From an uncultured Bradyrhizobium sp. (GTDB taxonomy: Bacteria; Pseudomonadota; Alphaproteobacteria; Rhizobiales; Xanthobacteraceae), in assembly GCF_947648125.1 (NCBI RefSeq), contig NZ_CANSMR010000004.1, positions 124,001-188,000 on the forward strand: 64,000 nucleotides of DNA, in the 5' to 3' direction. A program made the translations under genes and the position numbers. The notes beneath the pieces were generated by a model, which worked only from the letters and a program-made list of their open reading frames with translations, did no database searches and had not been told where the DNA came from. Positions 1-9,334 of the stretch are shown here, one piece after another; within the stretch, counting starts at the first letter, position 1, and each line of letters opens with the position of its first letter.

Positions 1-36
1 ACGTCAGACTGCAAGAACAACAAGGGAGAACAGGTG

Positions 37-843
37 ATGGATCGGCTCAAGGGCAAGGTTGCGATGGTGGTCGGCGCGGGCTCGATCGGGCCCGGCTCGG
101 GCAATGGCAAGGCGACCGCCGTGACCTTCGCGCGCGAGGGCGCCAGCGTGTTCTGCGTCGATCGCAACGGCGCGGCGGCCGAGGAGACGGTCAAGATCAT
201 CACCGGCGAGGGCGGCAAGGCCGCCGCATTCACCGCTGATGTCTCGCGCGCCAGCGAGGTCGAGGCGATGGTTGCGGCCTGCCTGAAGACCTATGGCCGT
301 ATCGACGTGCTCGACAACAATGTCGGCATCGCCGAGGTCGGCAGCGTGGTGGAAGTCGCGGAAGCCGAGTGGGACCGCGTCTTCGCGGTCAACCTCAAGA
401 GCGCCTATCTGTCGATGAAGCACGTCATTCCGGTCATGATCAAGCAGGGCGGCGGCTCGATCATCAACATCTCCTCGATCGCCTCGATCCGCCATGTCGG
501 CATTTCCTATGTCAGCTACAATGCGAGCAAGGCCGCGATGAACCAGATGACGCGCTCGTCCGCGGTCGAGTTCGCCTCCAAGCATGTGCGCGTCAACGCG
601 ATCCTGCCGGGATTGATGAAGACGCCGATGGTCGAACATTCCGCGGGTCTGGCGCAGAGCTACGCCAAGGGCGATGTGGAGGCGATGTGGCGCGCCCGCG
701 ACGCGCAGGTGCCGATGGGGCACATGGGCGACGCCTGGGACGTTGCCAATGCCGCGCTGTTCCTGGCATCGGACGAATCGAAATATGTCACCGGCATCGA
801 GCTGGTGGTCGACGGCGGCATCACCTCGAAGTCGGGTGCCTGA
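37..843 (+). CDS. SDR family NAD(P)-dependent oxidoreductase
   Basis: Predicted cytoplasmic short-chain dehydrogenase/reductase of 268 aa; substrate unknown. The Rossmann glycine motif is the slightly unusual GAGSIGPGSGNG (residues 13-24). D42 at the end of strand 2 favours NAD(H). N119, S147, Y161 and K165 make the catalytic tetrad, NNVG (94-97) stands in for NNAG, and VDGG lies near the C-terminus. ATG 37 follows AGGGAGA (23-29) at good spacing; GTG 34 is an in-frame alternative. Upstream genes lie outside the window, and the downstream gene is convergent. Confidence 0.93.
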   Translation: MDRLKGKVAMVVGAGSIGPGSGNGKATAVTFAREGASVFCVDRNGAAAEETVKIITGEGGKAAAFTADVSRASEVEAMVAACLKTYGRIDVLDNNVGIAEVGSVVEVAEAEWDRVFAVNLKSAYLSMKHVIPVMIKQGGGSIINISSIASIRHVGISYVSYNASKAAMNQMTRSSAVEFASKHVRVNAILPGLMKTPMVEHSAGLAQSYAKGDVEAMWRARDAQVPMGHMGDAWDVANAALFLASDESKYVTGIELVVDGGITSKSGA

Positions 844-855
844 GGAGCTAGGGTA

Positions 856-2401
856 TCACGCCTCGACGCTGAGCTCGGCGCGGTCGAGCTCTTCCTCGAC
901 CAGATGGAATGCGTCGTCGCCGATGGTCTCGGTGCGACGCAGATTGAGCAGCGCCTGACGCGCAGCCGCGATGGCGCGGCGGCGGATCGGATCCGACGGC
1001 AGCTCGCGTGAGGTCAGGCCGCCGTCCGGGTCGTTCTCGGCGCGCAGCAGCACGGCGCGGTATTCGAGCCGGAGGATCTCGGCCTCTTCCGACGGGTCCG
1101 CGTCGATCTCCTCGAGCGCGGCGCGAAAGACCACGCCGCGGGCATGGGCCGCCTCGCGTCCGACCGGATCGTCGTCATCGAAATTGAGCGCCAGGATCAG
1201 CGGCCGCAAGGTCAGGCCCTGGATCACGAGCGAGCCCAGCACCACGGCAAAACGCCGTCAGCAGGATCAGGTCTCGGTACGGAAACCATTCAGGCAGTGC
1301 AAACGCGGCGGCGAGCGTCACGATACCGCGCATGCCGCACCACGACACGATGAAGCCGCGCTTCAAGGTCGGCACGGCCTCCACCACATGGGCGGGCAGC
1401 CAATGGCGCGCCTTCAGCAGGCGCAGCAGGGCGCCGTAGGGCATCACCCAGAGGATGCGGGCGAGGATCACGACGGCGAGGATCGCGGCGGCAAAGCTGC
1501 AATATTTCCACCGCACCTCGTCGTCGAGCTCCGACCAGATCGGGCGCAATTGCAGGCCGATCAGCATGAAGGCGAGCACGTTGAGCACGAACACGACGGT
1601 CTCCCACACCGCATAGGACGACACGCGCAGCCGTGCCGAGGTGCGGGCCGGCGCGGTGCGGGCGATGGTGATGGCATAGGCGATGATGGTGAGGATGCCG
1701 GACAGGCCGAGATGCTCGGCGACGATCCACACCATGAAGGTGCCGCCGAATTGCGTGATGATCGCGCTCGGCGCCTCGGTGATGCGGCGCGTGATCATCA
1801 TCCAGACCCGCGCGAACAGGTAGCCGGCGGCGAGGCTGCCGACCAGCGCGACCGTGATCGACGGCACGAATTCGCGGATCTTCATGTGCTCGGCGGCGAC
1901 GAGGCCGACCGCGACGCGATAGATCAACAGCGAAGTGGCATCGTTGAGCAGGCTTTCGCCTTCGAGGATTTTCTGGATCCGGTAGGGCAGGTTGACCTGG
2001 CGCAGGATCGCGGTGGCCGCGGCCGCGTCCGGCGGCGCCACGATGGCGCCGAGCGCGATTGCGACCGGCCAGGGCATGTCCGGGCGCAGCCAGTGCGCGA
2101 CCACGGCGACCGCCGCGGTCGTGACGCCAACCGCGACCACGACCAGCGTCGAGACCGGCAGCCAGTTGTTGCGGAGATCGCGCAGCGAGGTGTCGTAGGC
2201 GGCATCGAGCAGCACTGGTGCGACGAACAACGCCAGCGCCAGTTTCGGTTCCAGGGCCCAGGTCGGCGCCCATGGCAGCAGGGTCAGCAGCACGCCGCCG
2301 AGCGCAAGAAAGGTTGGGTAGGGCACCTTGATCCGCCGCGCCAGCGCCGACAGCGCCACCGCTGCGAGCAACAGGCCGATGATCCATTCGAATGTCAGCA
2401 A
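856..2401 (-). pseudogene. Na+/H+ antiporter (CPA1/NhaP type), frameshifted
   Basis: Inner-membrane cation/proton antiporter split over two frames. The first part (2401 down to about 1250) has many hydrophobic helices and the family motifs APPDAAAA and EGESLLNDATSLLIY. The second part (about 1250 to 856) continues with VLGSLVIQGLTLRPLI and a charged cytoplasmic tail. The break lies at an A4 run (1249-1252; T4 on the coding strand): removing one base gives the continuous LILLTAFAVVLGS. It is therefore a recent one-base insertion or a sequencing error. I prefer start TTG 2401 (LTFEWIIGLLL). The frame stays open upstream to ATG 2491, but that stretch reads as a WSRTWSRIW repeat and not as antiporter sequence. 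Confidence 0.8.
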
Positions 2402-2546
2402 GGCGGACCCCCAGATACGGCTCCAAGTACGGCTCCAGGTGCAGCCGATCGTCGCAATTGACGTATAATCCAGCGTGTGGTTTTGCGGCAAATGGCGCGC
2501 TGCCGGACATCAGAGGCCGGTGGTTCGGGCGCGGGAGAGGGATGTC

Positions 2547-3344
2547 TTGTCGGCAATCGGGATGCGACGCGGCTCTGCAAATCGGGCCCTGAATCTGGCC
2601 CTGACGCTGCTGTGCGTTTGCCTGTCAGGCACGCTGACATCAGGCGTTGCGCGCGCGACGAGCAGCGAGCCCGGCAAGGATGTGCAGGCCGATGCCGGGC
2701 CCTGCATGGCCGCTGCCGCGGCGGCGGACGACGACAAGACCATCGAGGCCTGCGGCGCGCTCATCGACAATGAGAAGGCGACCAGGCCGGATCGAATCAA
2801 GGCGCTCCTGGCACGCGCGGCCGCCTTTGACCGCAAGCAGATGATCGACCGCGCGATCGCAGATTACGACACCGTGCTTAGGCTCGATCCGTCGCTTGCC
2901 GACGCCCACAATGCGCGCGGCGAGTTGTGGCGCCGCAAGGGCGACCGGCCGAAGGCGATCATGGATTTCGGCGCCGCCGTCAAGCTCAACCCCGATCACG
3001 CCGCCGCCAAGGCCAACTACAAATCGTTGTCGCTGGAGCTGGAGCGGATCGGCGCCATGATGGCGGTCGCCGGCAAGCCGAGCTTCGATTGCCGCAAGGC
3101 GCGCCGGCCGGTGGAGAAGGCGATCTGCGCCAATCCCGCGCTCGCCGATCTCGATCGCGAGCTCGGCGCATCGACCTTTCGCGTTGTGCGCGAGGCAAAA
3201 GATCCGCACCAGGCGCGCGAGCTGCAGCGCGATCAGGACCAGTTCATCGTCCGCCGCAATGCCGAATTCGGCAAGCCGGGCTATGACCTGCAAAAGGCGA
3301 TGCGCGAGCGGCTGCAGCGGATCAACGGGGTTGACGGGTACTAG
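2547..3344 (+). CDS. Exported TPR and LprI-like (DUF1311) protein
   Basis: 265-aa predicted periplasmic protein. An N-terminal signal peptide (hydrophobic core LNLALTLLCVCLSG, cut near ARA) is followed by two TPR-like units (about residues 83-158, with AIADYDTVLRLDPSLADAHN). A C-terminal LprI/DUF1311 module (about 180-251) has the paired Cys of FDCRKARRPVEKAICANP. LprI-like domains inhibit lysozyme in some bacteria; that role is unproven here. TTG 2547 is chosen because GGGAGAGGG (2533-2541) lies just upstream; ATG 2562 is the alternative. It diverges from the antiporter. Confidence 0.75.
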   Translation: MSAIGMRRGSANRALNLALTLLCVCLSGTLTSGVARATSSEPGKDVQADAGPCMAAAAAADDDKTIEACGALIDNEKATRPDRIKALLARAAAFDRKQMIDRAIADYDTVLRLDPSLADAHNARGELWRRKGDRPKAIMDFGAAVKLNPDHAAAKANYKSLSLELERIGAMMAVAGKPSFDCRKARRPVEKAICANPALADLDRELGASTFRVVREAKDPHQARELQRDQDQFIVRRNAEFGKPGYDLQKAMRERLQRINGVDGY

Positions 3345-3469
3345 AGCCCCGTCCCGAAAACGTTTTCGTTTCACCCGGCCGAAGGTCGCGGTCATTTCGG
3401 CTTGAAACGGCGCCGCTTCCCGTGACAATGGTCGGCAAATGACGCGCGACCGCGCGAGGGAGAAACGCG

Positions 3470-5377
3470 ATGAACATCCAGCAGAGCCGGTATCATGAGG
3501 TGTATGCCCGCTCGCTTCGAGACCCCGAGGGTTTTTGGGCGGAAGCGGCGCGCGAGATCGACTGGATCGAGCCGGCCAAGAAGATCTACGATCCCTCCAT
3601 GGGCACCTACGGACGCTGGTTCGCAGGTGCCGCGGTCAACACCTGCTACAACGCGCTGGATCGCCATGTCGCCGGCGGCCGCGCCCGCCAGGTCGCGCTG
3701 ATCCACGATTCGCCGCTTACCAACACGATCACCAAATTCACCTATTCAGAGCTTCTGAAAGAGGTGCAGACGCTGGCCGCGGTGATGCAGGATTTCGGCG
3801 TGGCCAAGGGCGACCGCGTCATCCTCTATATGCCGATGGTGCCGGAGGCCGTCGTCGCGATGCTCGCCTGCGCGCGGATCGGCGCGGTGCACAGCGTGGT
3901 GTTCGGCGGCTTCGCGGCCAAGGAGCTCGCGACCCGCATCGACGACGCCAAGCCGAAGCTGATTTTCTCGGCGAGCTGCGGCATCGAGCCCGGGCGCATC
4001 GTGCAATACAAGCCGCTGCTCGACGAAGCGATCCGCCTCGCCGGCGCCAAGCCGGAGACCTGCATCATCCTGCAACGGCCGCAGCAGGCCTGCGAGCTCA
4101 CCGCGGGCCGCGATCATGACTGGGCGACGCTGCGCCGCGCCGCATTCGATGCCGGCAAGGCCGCGCCCTGCGTACCGGTCGCCGCGACCGATCCGCTGTA
4201 CATCCTCTACACGTCGGGCACGACCGGAATCCCGAAGGGCGTGGTGCGCGACAATGGCGGGCATCTGGTGGCGTTGAAATGGTCGATGCACAATCTCTAC
4301 GGCGTGAAGCCCGGCGAGATCTGGTGGTGCGGCTCCGACATCGGCTGGGTGGTCGGCCACTCCTACATCGTCTATGGCCCGCTGATCCACGGCGCGACCA
4401 CCATCATGTATGAGGGCAAGCCGGTCGGCACGCCGGATGCCGGCGCGTTCTGGCGCGTGATCTCAGAGCACAAGGCGGTCGCCTTCTTCACCGCGCCGAC
4501 CGCATTCCGTGCGATCAAGAAGGAAGACCCCGAAGGCAAGCTGCTGAGGAGCTACGATCTCTCGCGCTTCCGCACGCTGTTTCTCGCCGGTGAGCGCGCC
4601 GATCCGCCGACGGTGGAATGGGCGGAGCAGCAGCTCAAGGTGCCGGTCATCGATCACTGGTGGCAGACCGAGACCGGCTGGTGCATCGCCGGCAATCCGG
4701 TGGGGCTCGGCCAGTTGCCGGTCAAGCACGGCTCGCCGACGGTGCCGATGCCGGGCTATCAGGTCGACATCGTCGACGAGGCCGCGAAGCCAGTCCCTGC
4801 GGGCACCATGGGCTCGATCGTGATCAAGCTGCCGATGCCGCCGGCCTGCCTGCCGACGCTGTGGCAGCAGGACGATCGCTTCAAGGACGCCTACCTCACG
4901 GAATTCCCCGGCTACTACAAGACCTCGGACGCCGGCTACAAGGATGAGGACGGCTATGTCTGGGTGATGGGCCGCACCGACGACATCATCAATGTCGCCG
5001 GTCACCGGCTCTCCACCGGCGGCATGGAGGAGATCCTCGCCTCGCATCCCGATGTCGCCGAATGCGCCGTGCTCGGCGTCAAGGATGCGATCAAGGGCGA
5101 GGTGCCCTGCGGCTTCCTGGTGCTCAAGGCCGGCGTCACCAAGGCGCCGGATCAGGTCGAGAAGGAAGTCGTGGCGCTGGTGCGCGAGAAGCTCGGGCCG
5201 GTCGCCGCGTTCAAGCTCGCGATCACGGTGGCGCGGTTGCCGAAGACCCGTTCCGGCAAGATCCTGCGCGGCACCATCAAGAAGATCGCCGACGGCGAGC
5301 CCTGGACCATGCCGGCGACGATCGAGGACCCCAAGGTGCTCGACGAAATCGGCGAGGCACTGAAGGGCAAGGCGTAG
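3470..5377 (+). CDS. prpE: Propionyl-CoA synthetase
   Basis: 635-aa ANL-superfamily enzyme that activates propionate (and probably acetate) to the acyl-CoA through an acyl-adenylate. The P-loop YTSGTTGIPKG, the acyl-pocket and adenylate motif WWQTETGW, the hinge GRTDDIINVAGHRLSTGG and the catalytic C-terminal lysine (K597 in PKTRSGKILRG, a known acetylation site in this family) are intact. The PrpE signature VVRDNGGHLVALKWSM and the full length favour PrpE over Acs. ATG 3470 follows GAGGGAGAA. It stands alone; no methylcitrate-cycle genes are nearby. Confidence 0.93.
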   Translation: MNIQQSRYHEVYARSLRDPEGFWAEAAREIDWIEPAKKIYDPSMGTYGRWFAGAAVNTCYNALDRHVAGGRARQVALIHDSPLTNTITKFTYSELLKEVQTLAAVMQDFGVAKGDRVILYMPMVPEAVVAMLACARIGAVHSVVFGGFAAKELATRIDDAKPKLIFSASCGIEPGRIVQYKPLLDEAIRLAGAKPETCIILQRPQQACELTAGRDHDWATLRRAAFDAGKAAPCVPVAATDPLYILYTSGTTGIPKGVVRDNGGHLVALKWSMHNLYGVKPGEIWWCGSDIGWVVGHSYIVYGPLIHGATTIMYEGKPVGTPDAGAFWRVISEHKAVAFFTAPTAFRAIKKEDPEGKLLRSYDLSRFRTLFLAGERADPPTVEWAEQQLKVPVIDHWWQTETGWCIAGNPVGLGQLPVKHGSPTVPMPGYQVDIVDEAAKPVPAGTMGSIVIKLPMPPACLPTLWQQDDRFKDAYLTEFPGYYKTSDAGYKDEDGYVWVMGRTDDIINVAGHRLSTGGMEEILASHPDVAECAVLGVKDAIKGEVPCGFLVLKAGVTKAPDQVEKEVVALVREKLGPVAAFKLAITVARLPKTRSGKILRGTIKKIADGEPWTMPATIEDPKVLDEIGEALKGKA

Positions 5378-5427
5378 TTTGCTCGTTGCGCTGTCGGCGC
5401 GCTGCCGAGAGAGCGTGTTGCTCGGCA

Positions 5428-5566
5428 CCCTCTCCCACAAGGGGAGAGGGAGCCTTACCAGCGTGCTCACCTGACGTGAGCTAGCCACCTGATGGAAGGG
5501 TTCCCTGTCCCCTTGTGGGAGTTCGAGGCGAGCGAAGCTCGCTCTCGAGGTTAGGGAGAGGGGTGG
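5428..5566. repeat. Intergenic repeat with CCCTCTCC hairpins
   Basis: After prpE comes a near-perfect hairpin (5428-5450, CCCTCTCC paired with GGGGAGAGGG). About 55 bp on lies a related half, CCCCTTGTGGGAG, then a GCGAGCGAAGCTCGC palindrome and GGGAGAGGGG (to about 5566). I recognise this as a common Bradyrhizobium-type intergenic repeat, from memory. The first hairpin could end prpE transcripts, although no T-run follows it. Confidence 0.6.
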
Positions 5567-5717
5567 CCCCGGGCGAGATCCATCAATGAGCGCGCCATCG
5601 TGCAATCGGGCCCTGCGCACCCTCGAAACCCATTGGAAGCAAAATGGCCTTGATTTTGATGGATTGCCGGGTCATCCCGGCCTTCCCTGTCACATGCCAC
5701 GAGATACGGACCACCGG

Positions 5718-5990
5718 ATGCGATCCATTTCCGCACGCGCGCCCCTTGCATTGCTGCTCGCACTGCCGCTGCTGGCAGGCTGCCTCGAGCGCGGCCGATC
5801 GCCGATCGCGGAGAGCATGGGCGACGACGATCAATACTGCCAGGGCAATGGCAAGGTCGCGGTCGGCTCGCCGGAATATGTCGCCTGCCGCAAGGATCGC
5901 GACGTCCAGCGCCAGAACGCCGAAGCCCGCACCGATCGGCGGCAGCGCGATCTCGGCGAATACATGATGAACAATCCGGACCGCCACTAG
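5718..5990 (+). CDS. Small lipoprotein, function unknown
   Basis: 90-aa product with a short basic N-terminus, a hydrophobic stretch and the lipobox LLAG-C (Cys 22), so it should be lipidated and membrane-anchored. The mature part is hydrophilic, with two Cys (DDQYCQGNGKV and YVACRKDRDVQ) and an Arg-rich end. ATG 5718 is chosen because it sits directly before the signal peptide; the frame is open further upstream but that part does not look like protein. I do not recognise the family. Confidence 0.65.
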   Translation: MRSISARAPLALLLALPLLAGCLERGRSPIAESMGDDDQYCQGNGKVAVGSPEYVACRKDRDVQRQNAEARTDRRQRDLGEYMMNNPDRH

Positions 5991-6082
5991 GGCCCCGGTC
6001 CGATGAATCGGAACGGGGCCCTGGATTCTTGCTTTGACGCGTTTTCTTCACGCGAACCGGTATCCACTTCGCTCGAAAACGC
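5989..6082. repeat. Dispersed repeat, copy 1 (hairpin plus GCGTTTTC segment)
   Basis: First of three related elements (others at 11681-11781 and 30115-30213). It opens with a strong GC hairpin (5990-6021, GGGCCCCGGTCCGAT paired with ATCGGAACGGGGCCC) that starts at the lipoprotein stop codon. It continues with GATTCTTGCTTTGACGCG and the stretch TTCTTCACGCGAACCGGTA, ending CGCTCGAAAACGCT. The hairpin may end transcription of the lipoprotein gene. Confidence 0.65.
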
Positions 6083-6192
6083 TCGAGGCGCCATGGTGAC
6101 GGCCCGCCCGGTGAGGTATGCGTGGATTGCCGCCGGGCCCAATTCCGGCAAGGCATCGGCGCGCCGCATACGACAATGAGCGGCCCTTTTGG

Positions 6193-7308
6193 ATGAGACC
6201 AGGTCCTGTGCTTGTGGAAGGCGAGCTCGCGTTGCAACGTGACAGGATCGGTGAGCTCGACGGGCTGCGCGCGATCGCGCTGCTGATCGTCGTCATCTGG
6301 CACTATTTCGGCGCGCCGGACGGTCCGCAGTGCTGGCCGTGGAAACTGCTGCATGTCGGCCGCTTCGGCGTCGACCTGTTCTTCATTCTGTCCGGTTATC
6401 TCATCACGGATATTCTTCTGCGCCACCGTGCGGCCGAACGATATTACTCGGCCTTCTACGGCAGGCGTGCGTTTCGCATCTGGCCGCTCTACTACCTGAT
6501 GTGCGCTTGCGCGGCGATCGGCTGGTATTTTTCGTTAAGCCCTGATCTGTTCGACACCAGGGGTGTGCCCGGCTGGCTGTATCTGTTCGGCTTGCAGAAT
6601 TTCGGCATGGCCAAGGCGCAGACCGATGGCGCTTACTTTCTGGCCGTGACCTGGTCGCTCGCGATCGAGGAGCAGTTTTATCTGCTGTTTCCGTTGCTGG
6701 TCCGGAACATCCCGTCCGAGCGGCTGTTTGCGATCCTGCTCGTGCCGATCCTGATCTGCCCGGTCGGGCGCCTGATCGATAGCGCGCTGCCGGACGCCTA
6801 CGGCTGGTACGTGCTGCCGCAATTCAGGATCGATTCGCTTGCGATCGGGGCGCTGATCGCCTGGTGGCGCCTCTATCGCAAGCCGGACGCCGAGGTCTCC
6901 GGACGCGTCGCCACCATCCTCAAATGGTCGAGCATTTCGCTTCCCCTGCTGTGGCTGCTCGGATGGAAGCGCTGGTCGGTGGCGTTCTCGCACACGCAGG
7001 TCGAGATCTTCTTCGGTTCTCTGCTGTTCGTCGTTCTGGAAAACCGCGGCTCGCCAAAACTCGCGCTGCTGCGCAGTTCGGTCGCGAACTTCTTCGCCAG
7101 GACGTCCTACGCGGCGTATCTCACCCACCACGTCATCCTATACCTGCTGTTCGCCGTGCTGCATCAACCGAGGACGGTCGGGAGCCTTGCCGGCATCTCG
7201 CTGACCTTCGGCGCGTTCGCGCTGACGTTCGCCCTGTGTGCCCTGAGCTATCGATATTTCGAACGTCCGCTGCTCGACTTCGCCCACCGGCGCTTCTCGT
7301 TCGGGTAG
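6193..7308 (+). CDS. Acyltransferase 3 family membrane protein
   Basis: 371-aa integral membrane O-acyltransferase (OafA/YrhL class), likely to acylate a surface polysaccharide or other envelope glycan. The N-terminal signature ELDGLRAIALLIVVIWHY carries the presumed catalytic His (H37). The family features FGVDLFFILSGYLI and FYGRRAFRIWPLYY follow, and about ten hydrophobic helices are visible. ATG 6193 is preferred over an upstream in-frame ATG at 6118, which would add Pro/Arg-rich sequence. No glycan-synthesis genes are adjacent. Confidence 0.85.
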   Translation: MRPGPVLVEGELALQRDRIGELDGLRAIALLIVVIWHYFGAPDGPQCWPWKLLHVGRFGVDLFFILSGYLITDILLRHRAAERYYSAFYGRRAFRIWPLYYLMCACAAIGWYFSLSPDLFDTRGVPGWLYLFGLQNFGMAKAQTDGAYFLAVTWSLAIEEQFYLLFPLLVRNIPSERLFAILLVPILICPVGRLIDSALPDAYGWYVLPQFRIDSLAIGALIAWWRLYRKPDAEVSGRVATILKWSSISLPLLWLLGWKRWSVAFSHTQVEIFFGSLLFVVLENRGSPKLALLRSSVANFFARTSYAAYLTHHVILYLLFAVLHQPRTVGSLAGISLTFGAFALTFALCALSYRYFERPLLDFAHRRFSFG

Positions 7309-7367
7309 GCGAAAGCCGGCCACCGGCGCGCCGCTCGCGGGATTAAGCTCCGCGTGCCCCAAACAAA

Positions 7368-7395
7368 AAACGCGGCGGGTTGCCCTGCCGCGTTT
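7368..7395. terminator. Bidirectional intrinsic terminator
   Basis: Stem AAACGCGGC (7368-7376) pairs with GCCGCGTTT (7387-7395), with a further GGG/CCC pair inside. An A-run precedes and a T-run ends the hairpin, so it can work both ways. It lies between the convergent acyltransferase and trcR genes. Confidence 0.8.
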
Positions 7396-7429
7396 CGTAT
7401 TCCGGTCTTCGCGAAAACTAGCCGGCGCT

Positions 7430-8125
7430 TTATTCTTCGTCGTCGGCCTTCTTGCCGCCGATCGTCTTCAGCTTGGCGAACACGGCATCGACATTGAGAT
7501 CGTCGTGCCGCTCGATCGGCTGATCGTCCAGCTCGTCCTTGCGCGTGGTCTCGGAGGCCGGCAGCAGCGTGGCGCCGCCATAGACGGTCGTGGTCGGCTT
7601 CTCCTTGGCGGCGCGCTGCACCTCGAAATCGAGCTCGATCTGCGAGCACAGGCCGAGCGTCACCGGGTCCATCGGGGTCAGGGTCGAGGCGTTCCAGTGG
7701 GTGCGGTCGCGCACGCTCGCGATCGTGGTCTTGGTGGTGCCGACCAGACGCATGATCTGGGCGTCCTTCAGCTCGGGGTGGTTGCGCACCAGCCAGAGGA
7801 TCGCGCTCGGCCGCTCGTGGCGGCGCGACACCGGGGTATAGCGCGGGCCTTTCTTCTTGGCGGCGGTCGGCAGCACCACCTTGCTCTCCTGGAGCCTGAG
7901 GCGGTAGTTCTGGTCCCGCTCGCCGCGCTCGATCTCCTCGCGGGTCAGCTGGCCGTTCGAAATCGGGTCCATGCCCTTGATGCCCTGGGCGGCGTCGCCG
8001 TCAGCGATGGCGCGCACCTCCAGGGGGTGCATTTTGGTGAAATCGGCCACCTGATCGAACGTCAAGGCGGTATTATCGACCAACCACACGGCAGTCGCCT
8101 TCGGCATCAGCGGTGCGTTGCTCAT
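7430..8125 (-). CDS. trcR: Cell-cycle transcriptional regulator TrcR (DUF1013)
   Basis: 231-aa member of the alphaproteobacterial DUF1013 family, which I recall being named TrcR, a cell-cycle regulator in Caulobacter. Two helix-turn-helix-like stretches are visible: ALTFDQVADFTKMHPLEVRA near residues 17-36 and KDAQIMRLVGTTKTTIASVR in the middle. The C-terminus is acidic. ATG 8125 follows AAAGGAG at ideal spacing; the frame continues upstream to 8179 but without comparable support. It stands alone, opposite ispH. Confidence 0.85.
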   Translation of the reverse strand: MSNAPLMPKATAVWLVDNTALTFDQVADFTKMHPLEVRAIADGDAAQGIKGMDPISNGQLTREEIERGERDQNYRLRLQESKVVLPTAAKKKGPRYTPVSRRHERPSAILWLVRNHPELKDAQIMRLVGTTKTTIASVRDRTHWNASTLTPMDPVTLGLCSQIELDFEVQRAAKEKPTTTVYGGATLLPASETTRKDELDDQPIERHDDLNVDAVFAKLKTIGGKKADDEE

Positions 8126-8193
8126 GGCAAATCTCCTTTGTGCTTCGCCCACCTCTGTAGAGGCGAAGCTGGTAGTCATCGGCGATGACGGGA

Positions 8194-8199
8194 ATTATA
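8194..8199 (-). promoter_or_regulatory. Possible -10 box for trcR
   Basis: Read leftward this is a perfect TATAAT, 68 bp upstream of the trcR start. I find no convincing -35 at 17 bp, so the assignment is tentative. Confidence 0.3.
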
Positions 8200-8354
8200 G
8201 GGCCTATATAAGCCCTCCGGGGGGAATGGCGCAATGGGCCAGCAAAATCGCCTTGACAGCGCCCGAAAGCAGTCCCAAGTCCTTATCCTAACTGGCCGTT
8301 CCCTGCCCGCCGGCGAGGGGTGATTCGGTCCCGAGATTGCCCCGAGACAGCCTG

Positions 8355-9329
8355 ATGTCAGCGAAAAAACCCGATCTTAGAATCGTGCTTTGTTCCCCCC
8401 GCGGCTTTTGCGCCGGGGTGGTCCGCGCCATCGATACGGTCGAGCGCGCGCTCACCATTTATGGTGCCCCGGTCTATGTCCGGCACGAAATCGTCCATAA
8501 CAAGTATGTGGTCGACAGCCTGAAGACCAAAGGCGCCATTTTCGTCGAGGAATTGGCCGAAATCCCCGACGATACCAATGCGCCGGTGGTATTTTCGGCC
8601 CATGGCGTTCCCAAGTCGGTTCCGGCCGAGGCCAAATCCCGCAATTTCTTCTCGCTGGACGCGACCTGCCCGCTGGTGACCAAGGTCCATCGCGAGGCGG
8701 CGATCCATTTCAAGCGCGGCCGCGAGATCCTGCTGATCGGGCACTCCCATCACCCCGAGGTGGTCGGCACCCTGGGCCAGCTGCCAGAGGGCGCCGTGAC
8801 CCTAATCGAGACCGCAGAGGATGCCAAAACCTTCGTGCCGAAGGATCCCGACAATCTCGCCTTCGTGACCCAGACCACGCTGTCGATCGACGACACCGCG
8901 GAGATCGTGGCGCTGCTCAAGCAGCGCTTCCCGAACGTCAACGGTCCGCACAAGGAAGACATCTGCTACGCCACCACCAATCGCCAGCTCGCGGTCAAGA
9001 AGGTGGCGCCGGTGGTCGATGCCCTGATCGTGGTCGGTGCGCCGAACTCGTCGAACTCGCAGCGCCTGCGCGAGGTCGCCGAGCGCGAGGGCTGCCCCAT
9101 TGCGATTCTTGCCCAACGTGCCAGCGACATCGACTGGAGCAGGTTTGAAGGCATCAAGAGCCTCGGCATCACCGCGGGCGCCTCGGCGCCGGAAGTGATC
9201 GTCGAGGAGATCATGGGCGCCTTCGCCGAGCGCTTCGAGCTTCACGTAGAGACGGTCTCGGCTGCGGAAGAGAACGAGTTCTTCCCGCTGCCGCGTTCGC
9301 TGCGGCCCGACGCTGCCGCGGCGGAATAG
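8355..9329 (+). CDS. ispH: 4-hydroxy-3-methylbut-2-enyl diphosphate reductase
   Basis: Final enzyme of the MEP isoprenoid pathway, a [4Fe-4S] protein that makes IPP and DMAPP; 324 aa. The three cluster cysteines are present: C19 (SPRGFCAGV), C105 ([11 protein letters not shown]) and C204 ([11 protein letters not shown]). The substrate-binding histidines lie in [10 protein letters not shown] and GHSHHPE, with the serine motif [12 protein letters not shown] 8355 is preferred; TTG 8337 would add six residues. thrB follows after 5 bp, so ispH-thrB-rnhA is probably one transcript. Confidence 0.96.
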   Translation: MSAKKPDLRIVLCSPRGFCAGVVRAIDTVERALTIYGAPVYVRHEIVHNKYVVDSLKTKGAIFVEELAEIPDDTNAPVVFSAHGVPKSVPAEAKSRNFFSLDATCPLVTKVHREAAIHFKRGREILLIGHSHHPEVVGTLGQLPEGAVTLIETAEDAKTFVPKDPDNLAFVTQTTLSIDDTAEIVALLKQRFPNVNGPHKEDICYATTNRQLAVKKVAPVVDALIVVGAPNSSNSQRLREVAEREGCPIAILAQRASDIDWSRFEGIKSLGITAGASAPEVIVEEIMGAFAERFELHVETVSAAEENEFFPLPRSLRPDAAAAE

Positions 9330-9334
9330 ACCAT

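Noticed and set aside
971-2461. 496-codon rightward frame across the antiporter gene
   Set aside because: Antisense to clear transmembrane antiporter sequence; composition is Arg/Gln/His-rich and not protein-like.
8253-8258. TTGACA upstream of ispH as a -35 box
   Set aside because: No acceptable -10 at 16-18 bp; the nearest TATCCT is 25 bp away.
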